Assembly: GCF_900099825.1 (NCBI RefSeq)
Contig: NZ_LT629693.1
Span: 1,178,001-1,242,000 of the forward strand
Length of the DNA stretch: 64,000 nt
DNA from: Bradyrhizobium ottawaense
GTDB lineage: Bacteria; Pseudomonadota; Alphaproteobacteria; Rhizobiales; Xanthobacteraceae
Direction of reading: 5' to 3'
In this document: positions 16,925 to 25,672 of the stretch, piece by piece
Numbering within the stretch: the first letter of the stretch is position 1
Layout of the letters: the number at the start of each line of letters is the position of its first letter
The notes under the pieces: model-generated
Databases searched by the model: none
Told to the model about the DNA's origin: nothing
What the model saw: only the letters and a program-made list of their open reading frames with translations
Translations under genes and position numbers: made by a program

Positions 16925-18705
16925 TATTCGGTTCCGAGATAGGCGGAGACGACGTCGGGATGGCGCAGCACCGCCATGGATTCGCCGTCCGCAATGCGGC
17001 GTCCGAAATTGAGCACGGTGATGTGCTGTGCCGCTTCGGAAACCAGCGTCATGTCGTGATCGATGATCAGGATGGTCAGGCCCTGCGCTGCGATCCGTTT
17101 CAGCAGTTCATGCAGTTCGAGCTTTTCGGTCGAATTGAGACCGGCCGCGGGTTCATCGAGCAGCAGCAGGGTCGGATTGGCGGCAAGCGCACGCGCAATC
17201 TCGATCAGCCGCTGATGGCCGTAGGAAAAGCTCGATATCAACTGGTTGGCGCGGCTGCCGAGACCGACAAAGGTCAACGCCTCCATCGCCCGTTCGGTCA
17301 GCGCGGCGTCGCCGCCCTGCCCGATCATGGTATTGCCCGGCCGCTCGGCGCCGATCTCGACATTCTCCAGCGCCGTCATCGTGCGGAACAGGCGAATGTT
17401 CTGGAACGTCCGGCCGAGGCCGGCGGCCGTGCGCTGATGCGGCGGCATGGTGGTGATATCGGTGCCGTCGAGCACGATCCTGCCCGCGGTCGCCTTGTAG
17501 AGGCCGGACAGCACGTTGAGCGTCGTGGTCTTGCCGGAGCCGTTCGGTCCGATCAGGGCGTGAACCCCGCCGCGCCTCACCTGGATATCGACGCCATCGA
17601 CCGCCTTGAGGCCGCCGAAGTATTTCGAGAGCCCGGTGACTTCGAGCACGATGTCGCCACCCACCGTTGCCGGTTTCAGTTGCAACGCCGCCGCAGCCGG
17701 CGGCGCCTTGGTCTGCGCCCGCCAACGCTCGAAGGCGGTTGCGAAAAAGCCCCAGATGCCGTCAGGCATGAAGCGGATGATCAGAATGACGGCGAGTCCG
17801 TAGATCGCAAGATACAATCCGGGAACGCTCTTGAGGAACCGCAGCCACTCTGGGATCAGGATCAAGAGACCCGTGCCGATGGCCGAACCGATCGGCGACG
17901 CCACGCCGCCGAGCAAGGACATGGTGAGGAACACCACCGACTCGGCAAACGAGAACTGGTCCGGACTGATATAGGCAAAACCGCCGGCAAAAAGACCGCC
18001 GCCCAATCCGCCCAGAACGGCACTCAGGGCAAAAGCGGAAACCTTGGTGCGAAACACGTCGACACCGATGACGCCGGCCGCGAGTTCGTTGTCGCGCACC
18101 GCGCGCATCGCCCGCCCGAGCCGGGTATCCGGCAGGTGCCAGACCGCGTAGCCGACGATCGCCAGCACCGCGACGCAGAACGCGAGATAGGCTTGCGCCG
18201 ACTGAAACAGATCGGGCCGGCCGATGCGCGAGACGCCGTCCGGACCGCGGGTGAGCCAGATCGCATTGATCATGATCAGCGTGACGATCTGCTGGAACGA
18301 GATCGTCACCATCGCGAGGTAATGCCCGCCGAGCCGCAGCGTCGACATGCCCAACACCGCACCTGCCACCAGCGCCACCAGGCATCCCGCCACCAGGCAG
18401 AGCCAGTAGCTGATGTGGTAGTCCGAGGTTCCGATACCGACGGCGTAGGCGCCAAAGCCGAAGAATGCGGCTTGCGCGAGATTGATCTGCCCGCACAGGC
18501 CGAGCACGACCGAGAGGCCGAACACCGCGATCGCAAACGTCGTTGCCTGCATCAGGATGTTGTGGACGTAGCCGTCGAACTGAATCGTGGCGGCAAGCGC
18601 CACCGCGACGGCCGCGCCGATGAAATACGGCAAGTGCCGCAACAGCAGCGGCTTCGAACGCGGCACGGACGCGGCGATCGGCATATTTTCGGAAGGCGCG
18701 CTCAT
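16924..18705 (-). CDS. LivM permease - LivG ATPase fusion
   Basis: This 593-residue protein joins an inner-membrane permease of the LivM family (residues about 20-325, many hydrophobic helices, with the family block GLCGQINLAQAAFFGFGAYA) to a LivG-type ATPase (about 348-593). The ATPase shows Walker A GPNGSGKTT, signature FSYGHQRLIEIARAL and Walker B LLLLDEPAAGLN. Separate LivM and LivG genes are the usual form; the fusion is seen in many alphaproteobacteria. It overlaps livH by four bases at its start and livF by one base at its end, which ties the set into one operon. Confidence 0.94.
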   Translation of the reverse strand: MSAPSENMPIAASVPRSKPLLLRHLPYFIGAAVAVALAATIQFDGYVHNILMQATTFAIAVFGLSVVLGLCGQINLAQAAFFGFGAYAVGIGTSDYHISYWLCLVAGCLVALVAGAVLGMSTLRLGGHYLAMVTISFQQIVTLIMINAIWLTRGPDGVSRIGRPDLFQSAQAYLAFCVAVLAIVGYAVWHLPDTRLGRAMRAVRDNELAAGVIGVDVFRTKVSAFALSAVLGGLGGGLFAGGFAYISPDQFSFAESVVFLTMSLLGGVASPIGSAIGTGLLILIPEWLRFLKSVPGLYLAIYGLAVILIIRFMPDGIWGFFATAFERWRAQTKAPPAAAALQLKPATVGGDIVLEVTGLSKYFGGLKAVDGVDIQVRRGGVHALIGPNGSGKTTTLNVLSGLYKATAGRIVLDGTDITTMPPHQRTAAGLGRTFQNIRLFRTMTALENVEIGAERPGNTMIGQGGDAALTERAMEALTFVGLGSRANQLISSFSYGHQRLIEIARALAANPTLLLLDEPAAGLNSTEKLELHELLKRIAAQGLTILIIDHDMTLVSEAAQHITVLNFGRRIADGESMAVLRHPDVVSAYLGTE

Positions 18706-19577
18706 GCTTTCTCCGCGACACGTTCGCCGAAAATGCCCTGCGGCCGGATGATCAGGAACAGCACCAGCGCCAGGAACGCGAAGGCGTCCTTGTAGGGCAC
18801 CGAGATATAGGCGGCGCCGAAGGTCTCGATGATGCCGAGCGACAGTCCGCCGATGATGGCGCCGGCGACGTCACCGAAGCCGCCGATGATGGTGGCGGCA
18901 AAGGCCTTGAGCGCGATCGTCGAGCCCATCTGGATCGAGACGAACAGCACGGGTGCCACGAGGATGCCGGCAAGGCCGCCGAGCACGGCCGAATAGATGA
19001 AGGTGATCATGATCATGGCGGAGACGGAAATGCCGAGCAGCGAGGCCATCTCCTTGTCCTGCGACGTCGCCTGCAGCTTTTTGCCAAGCAAGGTCTTCTC
19101 GAAGAACCAGTAATTGAAGATCACGAGCGCGACCGTCACGGCGATGATCAGGAGATACTGGCTGTCGAGATAGACCGGCCCGAGCTGAATGCCAGGTGTT
19201 TCGAACCAGCCCTGCAGCACCTGCGGCTGCGGGCCGTAGATCGCAAGCACGGAGTTGGCCATCAGGATCGAGGCGCCGATGGTCGCGATGATGACGGGCA
19301 AAAAGCTGCGATGGCGCAGCGGGTAATAGACCCCGAGATTGAAGATAACCCCGAGCAGCGCCATGCCGGCCAGCGCGATCAGGAACGACAGCCAGTAGGG
19401 CCAGCCAAGATCGACGGCGAACACCACCATCAGATAGGCGGCGACCATCGAGAACTCGCCTTGCGCGAAGTTCACCACGTTGGTGGCGCGGAAGATCAGG
19501 ACGATGCCGAGCGCGACCAGCGCATAGACGGCGCCGATGCCGATGCCGGTAAAGAGCAGTTGAAGGACGAGATCCAT
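18702..19577 (-). CDS. livH: Branched-chain-type ABC transporter permease LivH
   Basis: This 291-residue inner-membrane permease starts MDLVLQLLFTGIGIGAVYAL and has the LivH block FRATNVVNFAQGEFSMVAAY plus the cytoplasmic coupling region (LLGKKLQATSQDKEMASLLG). Eight or so hydrophobic helices follow the family pattern. An upstream in-frame ATG at 19637 would add 20 polar residues unlike the family, so I prefer 19577. The gene overlaps the next permease gene by four bases. It forms the heteromeric channel with the LivM part of the fusion protein. Confidence 0.93.
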   Translation of the reverse strand: MDLVLQLLFTGIGIGAVYALVALGIVLIFRATNVVNFAQGEFSMVAAYLMVVFAVDLGWPYWLSFLIALAGMALLGVIFNLGVYYPLRHRSFLPVIIATIGASILMANSVLAIYGPQPQVLQGWFETPGIQLGPVYLDSQYLLIIAVTVALVIFNYWFFEKTLLGKKLQATSQDKEMASLLGISVSAMIMITFIYSAVLGGLAGILVAPVLFVSIQMGSTIALKAFAATIIGGFGDVAGAIIGGLSLGIIETFGAAYISVPYKDAFAFLALVLFLIIRPQGIFGERVAEKA

Positions 19578-19646
19578 GACCACGCGTTCGGTAAGAGAAA
19601 CAGTTCGACGAAAGGCTCGACAAAAAGGGCTCGACAAAAAGGCTTG

Positions 19647-19673
19647 GGCCTCCCCGGGGGAACCGGAGAGGCC
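19647..19673 (-). terminator. Stem-loop between binding-protein gene and livH (attenuator-like)
   Basis: Arms of 11 bases at 19647-19657 and 19663-19673 pair with one mismatch (GGCCTCTCCGG / CCGGGGAGGCC in the transcript) and are followed in the transcript by CAAGCCTTTTTG and a second T-run. A 14-base unit (ggctcgacaaaaag) is repeated just beyond. This would let more binding protein than permease be made. Confidence 0.65.
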
Positions 19674-19684
19674 AAACGCTGCGA

Positions 19685-20830
19685 TCAGTCGTTGAACTCG
19701 ATGTGCTTGTCGAACACGATGTTGCCCTTGTCGTTCTTCACGATGTTGTAGCCGTGAAGCCCGTCGCCGTTCTGGTCGAAATTGTATTCGCCCTCGGCAC
19801 CCGGGAACTTCTTGGTGGCCAGGATCGCATCGCGGACCTTGGTCGGATCGGTGGAACCGGCCTTGTTGATCGCGGCGGCGAGCACGGACACCGCGTCATA
19901 GGGCCAGGAGCTCTGGTTGTCGGGCGCAACCTTGACGGCGTCGCGATAGAGCTTGCCGAAGGCCTTCGATCCCTCGCTGGAATCCTCGGCGTAGTCGGCC
20001 ACGCCATAGGTGTTGTACAGCGCGGGGCCTGCCAGCTTCAGCGCCGTGATGTTCACGATCGAGGGCGAACCGACCCAGGGAATATTGACGCCGAGCTGGC
20101 GCAGCTGCCGGGCAAAGATGCCGAGATCGTTTTCGAAGGTGAAGTAGGAGCCGAGAATGTCGGCGCCGGACTGCTTGATCGCGAGCACGACCGGGGTGAA
20201 GTCCTGGCTCTGGTTGGCGTAGCCCTGATCCAGAACCGGGGGTGCGCCGAGCTTTTCCAGCGCTGATGTCAGCGCCTTGCCGCCGGCGGTGCCGAACGCG
20301 TCGGTCGAATGCAGCACGGCCCACTTCTTCTTAGCCAGCGTGTTGACGCCGTAATCGGCAATCACACGGCCTGAATAGCTGTCATTCGGGCGAAAACGGA
20401 ACAGCCACTGATTGCCCATGTGGGTCAGGTTCGGATCGGTGCCGCCGATCATCACCGGCTTGCCGAGCTTGATGACGTCGGGCGCCATGGCGTGAACCTG
20501 GGTCGAACGGATCGAACCGAGGAAGGCGACGATGTCGGGCTGGGCTGCCAGCTTGGAGAACGCCAGCACGATGCCGGGATTGGTGGTCTGGTCGTCTTCG
20601 ACGATCAGTTCGAGCTGTTTGCCGAGAACGCCGCCGGCCTTGTTGACGGCTTCGAGCGCGAGCTTGGCACCCTTGATGGCATATCCGCCGGATTCAGCGG
20701 CCGGGCCGGTCACCGGCGCGCACATGCCGATCTTGATGGTGGCGCCCTGCGCCCGTGCGCTCGTCAAAATGTGGGGTGCAGCAATGCCGACAGCAATGCC
20801 GGCCGCGAAATCGCGTCTCGTAAGCTTCAT
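19685..20830 (-). CDS. Branched-chain-type ABC transporter substrate-binding protein
   Basis: This 381-residue periplasmic protein begins MKLTRRDFAAGIAVGIAAPH with a twin-arginine-like TRRDF signal and probable cleavage after SARA. The mature part has the Peripla_BP_6 pattern: IKIGMCAPVTGPAAESGGYA, INKAG-type GGVLGKQLELIVEDDQTTNP, FRFRPNDSYSGRVIADYG and GAEGEYNFDQNGDGLHGYNI. The ATG at 20830 has an excellent AGGGAGGA site five bases upstream; an ATG nine codons earlier lacks one. It is the first gene of the operon leading through livH, livMG and livF to the aldolase and dehydratase. The ligand is not known; a hydroxy or sugar acid is inferred from the downstream enzymes. Confidence 0.92.
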   Translation of the reverse strand: MKLTRRDFAAGIAVGIAAPHILTSARAQGATIKIGMCAPVTGPAAESGGYAIKGAKLALEAVNKAGGVLGKQLELIVEDDQTTNPGIVLAFSKLAAQPDIVAFLGSIRSTQVHAMAPDVIKLGKPVMIGGTDPNLTHMGNQWLFRFRPNDSYSGRVIADYGVNTLAKKKWAVLHSTDAFGTAGGKALTSALEKLGAPPVLDQGYANQSQDFTPVVLAIKQSGADILGSYFTFENDLGIFARQLRQLGVNIPWVGSPSIVNITALKLAGPALYNTYGVADYAEDSSEGSKAFGKLYRDAVKVAPDNQSSWPYDAVSVLAAAINKAGSTDPTKVRDAILATKKFPGAEGEYNFDQNGDGLHGYNIVKNDKGNIVFDKHIEFND

Positions 20831-21125
20831 CCAATCCTCCCTGAGGCCGGGCTTCATCGTCGGCCTTTCTTGGTTTTGGCAGTCCTCACCGGACGCTAAC
20901 CGGGTGCGTACTTACGGATTCTCGCGTCCCGAGTAAATTGATATCGCGGTGAGTACGACTAACGGCCGAGTTCCGTCGCTGAATGCGGCTATCAAAGATG
21001 ATTAACGCCGCCCGAGCCCGGCTATTCCCCTGATTTCTCCACGGTGGCAGCGACTTTTACTGCTCAAAGACAATGCAGCCGGACAAGCTATGCATCCCGG
21101 AGCCCAGCATCATGCAAATTTGTCT

Positions 21126-21662
21126 TCACTCTTCTTCCTCGCCGCGCCCCTCGCCCGCCACTTCCATCTCCGCAAGGCTGCGCTCCAGCACGCCCAGCAT
21201 GTCCTGCAATTCCGCAAGTTTGCGGGCGCCAAACCGGCTGGTGATTTCGGCATAGATCGCTTCGGAATTCGGCGCCACCGCCTCGATCAGTTTCAGTCCC
21301 TTCGGCGAGATCGACACCACGCCACGGCGCAGGTCGGCCTTCGCAGTGCGGCGCTCGATCAGATGCCGCGCTTCGAGGTCGCGCAGGATCCGCGACAGGC
21401 TCGGCCCCAACAGGAACGCTGTGCGCGCGAGTTCGGTGACCTCGATGGTTTCCACCGCCGTCAAGGCACGCAGGATCCGCCATTGCTGTTCGGTCAAGCC
21501 GTGGTTGCGCAGCGACGGCCGGAACTGCCGCATCACGGCTTCGCGCGCGCGCAGCAACGACATCGGCAGCGACCGGGAGAATTCCCGCATCGGTGCGCGA
21601 CGGCCCTCCGCCGCTTCGGGCGAATTCGAACGCGATCCGTTCCGCGATTTCTTGTCGGCCAT
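21126..21662 (-). CDS. hpaR: MarR-family regulator of homoprotocatechuate degradation, HpaR
   Basis: This 178-residue winged-helix protein matches HpaR: LPMSLLRAREAVMRQFRPSL, HGLTEQQWRILRALTAVETI, LARTAFLLGPSLSRILRDLE and RRTAKADLRRGVVSISPKGL. HpaR represses the homoprotocatechuate meta-pathway and is released by pathway intermediates. It is divergent from hpaH with a 144-bp shared control region that contains a perfect TTAACATGTTAA palindrome. The N-terminal 25 residues are Ser/Arg-rich and look unstructured; the C-terminus ends in an acidic Glu run. The divergent layout matches known hpa clusters and supports local repression of both promoters. Confidence 0.92.
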   Translation of the reverse strand: MADKKSRNGSRSNSPEAAEGRRAPMREFSRSLPMSLLRAREAVMRQFRPSLRNHGLTEQQWRILRALTAVETIEVTELARTAFLLGPSLSRILRDLEARHLIERRTAKADLRRGVVSISPKGLKLIEAVAPNSEAIYAEITSRFGARKLAELQDMLGVLERSLAEMEVAGEGRGEEEE

Positions 21663-21750
21663 CGCTAGTCGTCCATCATCGGGAATCGTTGATCGAGAGA
21701 GAAAAAGTTTTGCGGTGCAGCAAGCATCAAATCAGTTTGCCCGGATACCC

Positions 21751-21762
21751 TTAACATGTTAA
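21751..21762. promoter_or_regulatory. Candidate HpaR operator
   Basis: TTAACATGTTAA is a perfect 12-base palindrome in the gap between hpaR and hpaH, 45 bases before the hpaH start. MarR proteins bind such short palindromes as dimers. An ATG inside the palindrome opens a longer hpaH frame, but its family match begins only at 21807. Confidence 0.6.
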
Positions 21763-21806
21763 TCAAATTCCAGCACCCCTTTTTGCCGAACGCACGGCGG
21801 ACGCAC

Positions 21807-22613
21807 ATGGCCCTTTCCAGAGACGAAATCCGCAGCGCCGCCGAACGGCTCGACAATGCCGAAAAGACCCGCCAGCAGATCCGCCAGATTTCGCTCGAAC
21901 ACCCCGGCATAACGATCGAGGATTCCTACGCGATTCAGAAGGCGTGGGTCGACATGAAGATTGCCCAGGGCCGGACCGTCAAGGGCCACAAGATCGGCCT
22001 GACCTCGAAGGCGATGCAGAGCGCGCTCAATATCGACGAGCCGGATTCCGGCATCCTGCTCGACGACATGTTCTTTGCCGATGGCGGGCTGGTACCGACC
22101 GAACGCTTTATCGCCACCCGCGTCGAGGCCGAACTGGCGTTCGTGATGAAGTCGCGGTTGTCCGGGCCCGGCTGCACGATGTTCGACGTCCTCAACGCCG
22201 CCGACTTCGTGGTGCCGGCGCTGGAAATCCTCGACACAAGGGTCGAGCGGGTCGATCCGCAGACCAAGGCCACCCGAAAGATCTTCGATACCATCGCCGA
22301 CAATGCAGCCAATGCCGGCATCGTGCTTGGCGGCCGCCCAATCCGCCCCATGGATGCCGACCTGCGCTGGATCGGCGCACTGTGCTATCGCAACGGCCAG
22401 TTGGAAGAAACCGGGCTGGCGGCCGGCGTGCTCAATCATCCGGCAACGGCCGTGGCGTGGCTCGCCAACAAGATCGCGCCCAATGGATTGGCGCTGGAAG
22501 CCGGCCAAGTGGTGCTGGCGGGGTCGTTCATCCGCCCGATCGAGACCCGCAAGGGCGACACCATCCAGGCCGACTATGGCGCCTACGGCTCGGTGAGCTG
22601 CTACTTCGCCTGA
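21807..22613 (+). CDS. hpaH: 2-oxo-hept-3-ene-1,7-dioate hydratase HpaH
   Basis: This 268-residue enzyme, the usual HpaH length, adds water to 2-oxohept-3-enedioate late in homoprotocatechuate meta-cleavage. It has the FAH/hydratase fold with GHKIGLTSKAMQSALNIDEP, the metal-ligand region RVEAELAFVMKSRLSGPGC and ALEILDTRVERVDPQTKATR; the end block is VVLAGSFIRPIETRKGDTIQ. I start it at MALSRDEIRSAAERL because an earlier ATG at 21756 lies inside the putative operator and adds residues foreign to the family. It leads the hpaH-F-E-D-G operon, 30 bp ahead of hpaF. Confidence 0.93.
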   Translation: MALSRDEIRSAAERLDNAEKTRQQIRQISLEHPGITIEDSYAIQKAWVDMKIAQGRTVKGHKIGLTSKAMQSALNIDEPDSGILLDDMFFADGGLVPTERFIATRVEAELAFVMKSRLSGPGCTMFDVLNAADFVVPALEILDTRVERVDPQTKATRKIFDTIADNAANAGIVLGGRPIRPMDADLRWIGALCYRNGQLEETGLAAGVLNHPATAVAWLANKIAPNGLALEAGQVVLAGSFIRPIETRKGDTIQADYGAYGSVSCYFA

Positions 22614-22643
22614 CGCCCAGACAATCACGGGAGCAACCCCAAC

Positions 22644-23042
22644 ATGCCGCACTTCACGATCGAATATTCAGCCAATCTCGATGGCCGCGTCGACATGGGC
22701 GCGGTGGTGGAACTGGTTCGCAAGGAAGCGGTTGCGACCGGGATCTTCCCGCTCGGCGGCATCCGGGTCCGCGCCATCAGATGCGAGCACTACGCGATCG
22801 CCGACGGCGCCCGGAATTTCGGCTTTCTCGACATGGTGCTGCGGCTCGGCGAGGGTCGCGACCTCGCCACCCGGCAAAAGGCCGGCGAACATATTTTCAA
22901 GGCCTTGTCGGCCTATCTTGATCCGGTGTTTGCGAACGGCAAGTTCGCGCTGTCGTTCGACATGCAGATCAACGACAAGGAAACCAGCTGGAAACGCAAC
23001 AACATCCACGAAGCTCTGAAAGTGGAGACGGCCCATGGATAA
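22644..23042 (+). CDS. hpaF: 5-carboxymethyl-2-hydroxymuconate delta-isomerase HpaF
   Basis: This 132-residue protein is a tautomerase-superfamily isomerase that converts 5-carboxymethyl-2-hydroxymuconate to its oxo isomer. It starts MPHFTIEYSANL, so removal of Met exposes the catalytic Pro1 of the family. The core RAIRCEHYAIADGARNFGFL and the end segment FALSFDMQINDKETSWKRNN match HpaF/HpcD. The ATG follows a GGGAG site. Its last eight bases overlap the start of hpaE, so the two are coupled. Confidence 0.93.
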   Translation: MPHFTIEYSANLDGRVDMGAVVELVRKEAVATGIFPLGGIRVRAIRCEHYAIADGARNFGFLDMVLRLGEGRDLATRQKAGEHIFKALSAYLDPVFANGKFALSFDMQINDKETSWKRNNIHEALKVETAHG

Positions 23043-24573
23043 AGTGACACCGAAGGTCGCCTTCAAGGCCAACCGTGACCGCGTCGGCCCTCTGCTCGCC
23101 AAGTTGAAGGCCGAGGGCATCAACCACATGATCGACGGCAAGAGCGTGCCGTCGGTCTCCGGCCAGACTTTTGAGACCAAATCCCCGGTCGATGGCACCA
23201 CCGCGCTGGCGTCCGTCGCCCGCGGCAACGCCGAAGACATCGACCGCGCCGCAACCGCCGCCAGCCGCGCCTTCAAGTCCTGGCGCGACATGCCCGCGAC
23301 CGCGCGCAAGAAATTGCTGCACCGCGTCGCCGATGCCATCGAGGACAATGCCGACGACATCGCGGTGCTCGAATGCATCGACACCGGCCAGGCCCACCGC
23401 TTCATGGCCAAGGCCGCGATCCGGGCCGCCGAGAATTTTCGCTTCTTCGCCGACAAATGCGCCGACGCCCGCGACGGCCTCAGCACGCCGAGCGACGGGC
23501 ACTGGAACATTTCGACCCGGGTGCCGATCGGCCCGGTCGGCGTGATCACGCCGTGGAACACGCCGTTCATGCTGTCGACCTGGAAGATCGCCCCGGCGCT
23601 CGCCGCCGGCTGCACCGTCGTCCACAAGCCGGCCGAATGGTCGCCGGTGACCGCGGACCTGCTGACAAAGCTCGCCAGGCAGGCCGGCCTTCCCGACGGC
23701 GTGCTCAACACCGTACACGGCTTCGGCGAGGAAGCCGGCAAGGCCTTGACCGAACATCCCGCCATCAAGGCCATCGGCTTCGTCGGCGAGAGCGCGACCG
23801 GGTCCGCCATCATGGCGCAGGGCGCGCCGACCTTGAAGCGCGTGCATTTCGAGCTCGGCGGCAAGAATCCCGTCATCGTGTTCGACGACGCCGATCTCGA
23901 TCGTGCGCTCGATGCGGTCGTTTTCATGATCTACTCGCTGAACGGCGAGCGCTGCACGTCATCCAGCCGATTGCTGGTCCAGCAGGGCATCGCCGAAAAG
24001 TTCATCGAAAAGCTCACCGCCCGCGTCAAGGCACTGAAGGTCGGGCATCCGCTGGATCCCGCCACCGAAATCGGACCGCTGATCCACGAGCGGCACCTGG
24101 CCAAGGTCTGCAGCTATTTCGACGTCGCCCGCCAGGACGGCGCCACCATCGCCGTCGGCGGCAAGCCGCATGACGGCCCAGGTGGCGGGCACTACGTGCA
24201 GCCGACCCTCGTCACCGGCGCACATGCCAACATGCGGGTCGCGCAGGAGGAAGTGTTCGGCCCGTTCCTGACCGTGATCCCGTTCAAGGACGAGAACGAC
24301 GCGATTGAGATCGCCAACGGCGTGCAATACGGCCTCACCGGCTACGTCTGGACCGGCGACATGGGCCGCGCGCTGCGCGTCGCCGACGCGCTGGAAGCCG
24401 GCATGATCTGGCTCAATTCGGAAAACGTCCGCCACCTGCCGACGCCGTTCGGCGGCATGAAGTCGTCAGGCATCGGCCGCGACGGCGGCGACTACTCGTT
24501 CGACTTCTACATGGAAACCAAACACGTCTCGCTGGCGCGCGGCACGCACAAGATTCAGAAACTGGGGTTGTAA
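23035..24573 (+). CDS. hpaE: 5-carboxymethyl-2-hydroxymuconate semialdehyde dehydrogenase HpaE
   Basis: This 512-residue NAD-dependent aldehyde dehydrogenase oxidises the ring-cleavage semialdehyde made by HpaD. It shows PIGPVGVITPWNTPFMLSTW, the cofactor-binding GFVGESATGSAIMAQ, the Glu motif HFELGGKNPVIVFDDADLDR, the nucleophile region YSLNGERCTSSSRLLVQ (Cys in GERCTSSSR) and EEVFGPFLTVIPF. This pattern is specific to HpaE among ALDHs. It overlaps hpaF by eight bases. A palindromic repeat of about 80 bases separates it from hpaD, which may partly uncouple the two halves of the operon. Confidence 0.94.
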   Translation: MDKVTPKVAFKANRDRVGPLLAKLKAEGINHMIDGKSVPSVSGQTFETKSPVDGTTALASVARGNAEDIDRAATAASRAFKSWRDMPATARKKLLHRVADAIEDNADDIAVLECIDTGQAHRFMAKAAIRAAENFRFFADKCADARDGLSTPSDGHWNISTRVPIGPVGVITPWNTPFMLSTWKIAPALAAGCTVVHKPAEWSPVTADLLTKLARQAGLPDGVLNTVHGFGEEAGKALTEHPAIKAIGFVGESATGSAIMAQGAPTLKRVHFELGGKNPVIVFDDADLDRALDAVVFMIYSLNGERCTSSSRLLVQQGIAEKFIEKLTARVKALKVGHPLDPATEIGPLIHERHLAKVCSYFDVARQDGATIAVGGKPHDGPGGGHYVQPTLVTGAHANMRVAQEEVFGPFLTVIPFKDENDAIEIANGVQYGLTGYVWTGDMGRALRVADALEAGMIWLNSENVRHLPTPFGGMKSSGIGRDGGDYSFDFYMETKHVSLARGTHKIQKLGL

Positions 24574-24579
24574 ACGCCG

Positions 24580-24655
24580 TCGTTCCGGGGCGATGCGAAG
24601 CATCGAACCCGGAACCTCGAGATTCCGGGTTCGTGCTTCGCACGCCCCGGAATGA
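24580..24655. repeat. Palindromic intergenic repeat (TTCCGGGGCG family)
   Basis: Arms at 24580-24614 and 24623-24655 pair imperfectly (small indels) around GTTCGATGCTTCGCAT-like sub-hairpins. It sits between hpaE and hpaD inside an otherwise tight operon and would form a strong mRNA hairpin. Confidence 0.85.
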
Positions 24656-24676
24656 CGAAGCCAACAAGGACACCGC

Positions 24677-25660
24677 ATGCCCGTTCCGCAACACATCTTC
24701 GATCCGCCCTTCAACATCATCCGCTCGAGCCATGCCGTGCTCGACGTGGTCGATCTGGACAAGAGCCGGGCGTTCTACGAGACCACCGTCGGCCTCCATG
24801 TCGAGGATCGCGACGACAAGGCGGTGTACCTGCGCGGCAGCGAGGAACATCAGCATCACTCGCTGGTGCTGCGCAAGGCGCCGGTCGCGGCCTGCAACCG
24901 CCTCGGCTTCAAGGTCGGCAGCGACGGCGATCTCGACAAGGCCGCCAGTTTCTTTTCCGAGAACGGCATCACCTACGCCTTCACCGAGCAGCCGTTCCAG
25001 GGCCGCACGCTGCAGTTCACCGATCCCTTGGGCTTCCAGCTCGAACTCTATGCGGCGATGGAGAAGCGCCCGCATCTGCTGCGGCGCTACGACCTCTACA
25101 AGGGCTGCCACCCGCAGCGGCTCGACCATTTCAACGTGTTCTCGCCTGAAGTGCAGAACACCGTCGACTTCTACGCCCGGCTCGGCTTCCGGCTCACCGA
25201 ATATGGCGAGGAAGACGGGCCGAACGGGCGCATCGCCGCCGCCTGGATGCACCGCAAGGGCAATGTGCACGACTTCGCCATCACCAACGGCAAGGGCCCT
25301 CGCCTGCACCACTTTGCCTATTGGGTGCCGACGGCGATGAACATCCTGCATCTCTGCGACGTCATGGCCTCCAGCGGTTTTCTGAAGAACATCGAGCGCG
25401 GTCCCGGCCGCCACGGCATCTCGAACGCGTTCTTTCTTTATATCAGGGATCCCGACGGCCATCGCCTCGAGCTCTACACCAGCGATTACTTCACCGGCGA
25501 TCACGACCACGAGCCGCTGCGCTGGTCGCTGAAGGACCCGCGCCGGCAGACGCTGTGGGGCGCACCGGCGCCACGCTCCTGGTTCGAGGAGGGCTCGCCC
25601 TTCACGGGACAGACGGTGCGCGAGCCGGCGTTTGTCGCCGACGTTACGATTGCGGATTGA
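24677..25660 (+). CDS. hpaD: 3,4-dihydroxyphenylacetate (homoprotocatechuate) 2,3-dioxygenase HpaD
   Basis: This 327-residue extradiol dioxygenase cleaves homoprotocatechuate at the ring 2,3 bond. It has two vicinal-oxygen-chelate modules: an N-terminal half (SSHAVLDVVDLDKSRAFYET) and the catalytic half with metal ligands His151 (RLDHFNVF), His211 or 212 (LHHFAYW) and Glu265 (GHRLELYTSDY). The length and the tail RQTLWGAPAPRSWFEEGSPF match the Brevibacterium/Arthrobacter type class I enzymes rather than the E. coli class III HpaD. An AAGGA site precedes the ATG. It is followed 12 bp later by the FAH-family gene. Confidence 0.94.
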   Translation: MPVPQHIFDPPFNIIRSSHAVLDVVDLDKSRAFYETTVGLHVEDRDDKAVYLRGSEEHQHHSLVLRKAPVAACNRLGFKVGSDGDLDKAASFFSENGITYAFTEQPFQGRTLQFTDPLGFQLELYAAMEKRPHLLRRYDLYKGCHPQRLDHFNVFSPEVQNTVDFYARLGFRLTEYGEEDGPNGRIAAAWMHRKGNVHDFAITNGKGPRLHHFAYWVPTAMNILHLCDVMASSGFLKNIERGPGRHGISNAFFLYIRDPDGHRLELYTSDYFTGDHDHEPLRWSLKDPRRQTLWGAPAPRSWFEEGSPFTGQTVREPAFVADVTIAD

Positions 25661-25672
25661 GCGAGAGGATCA

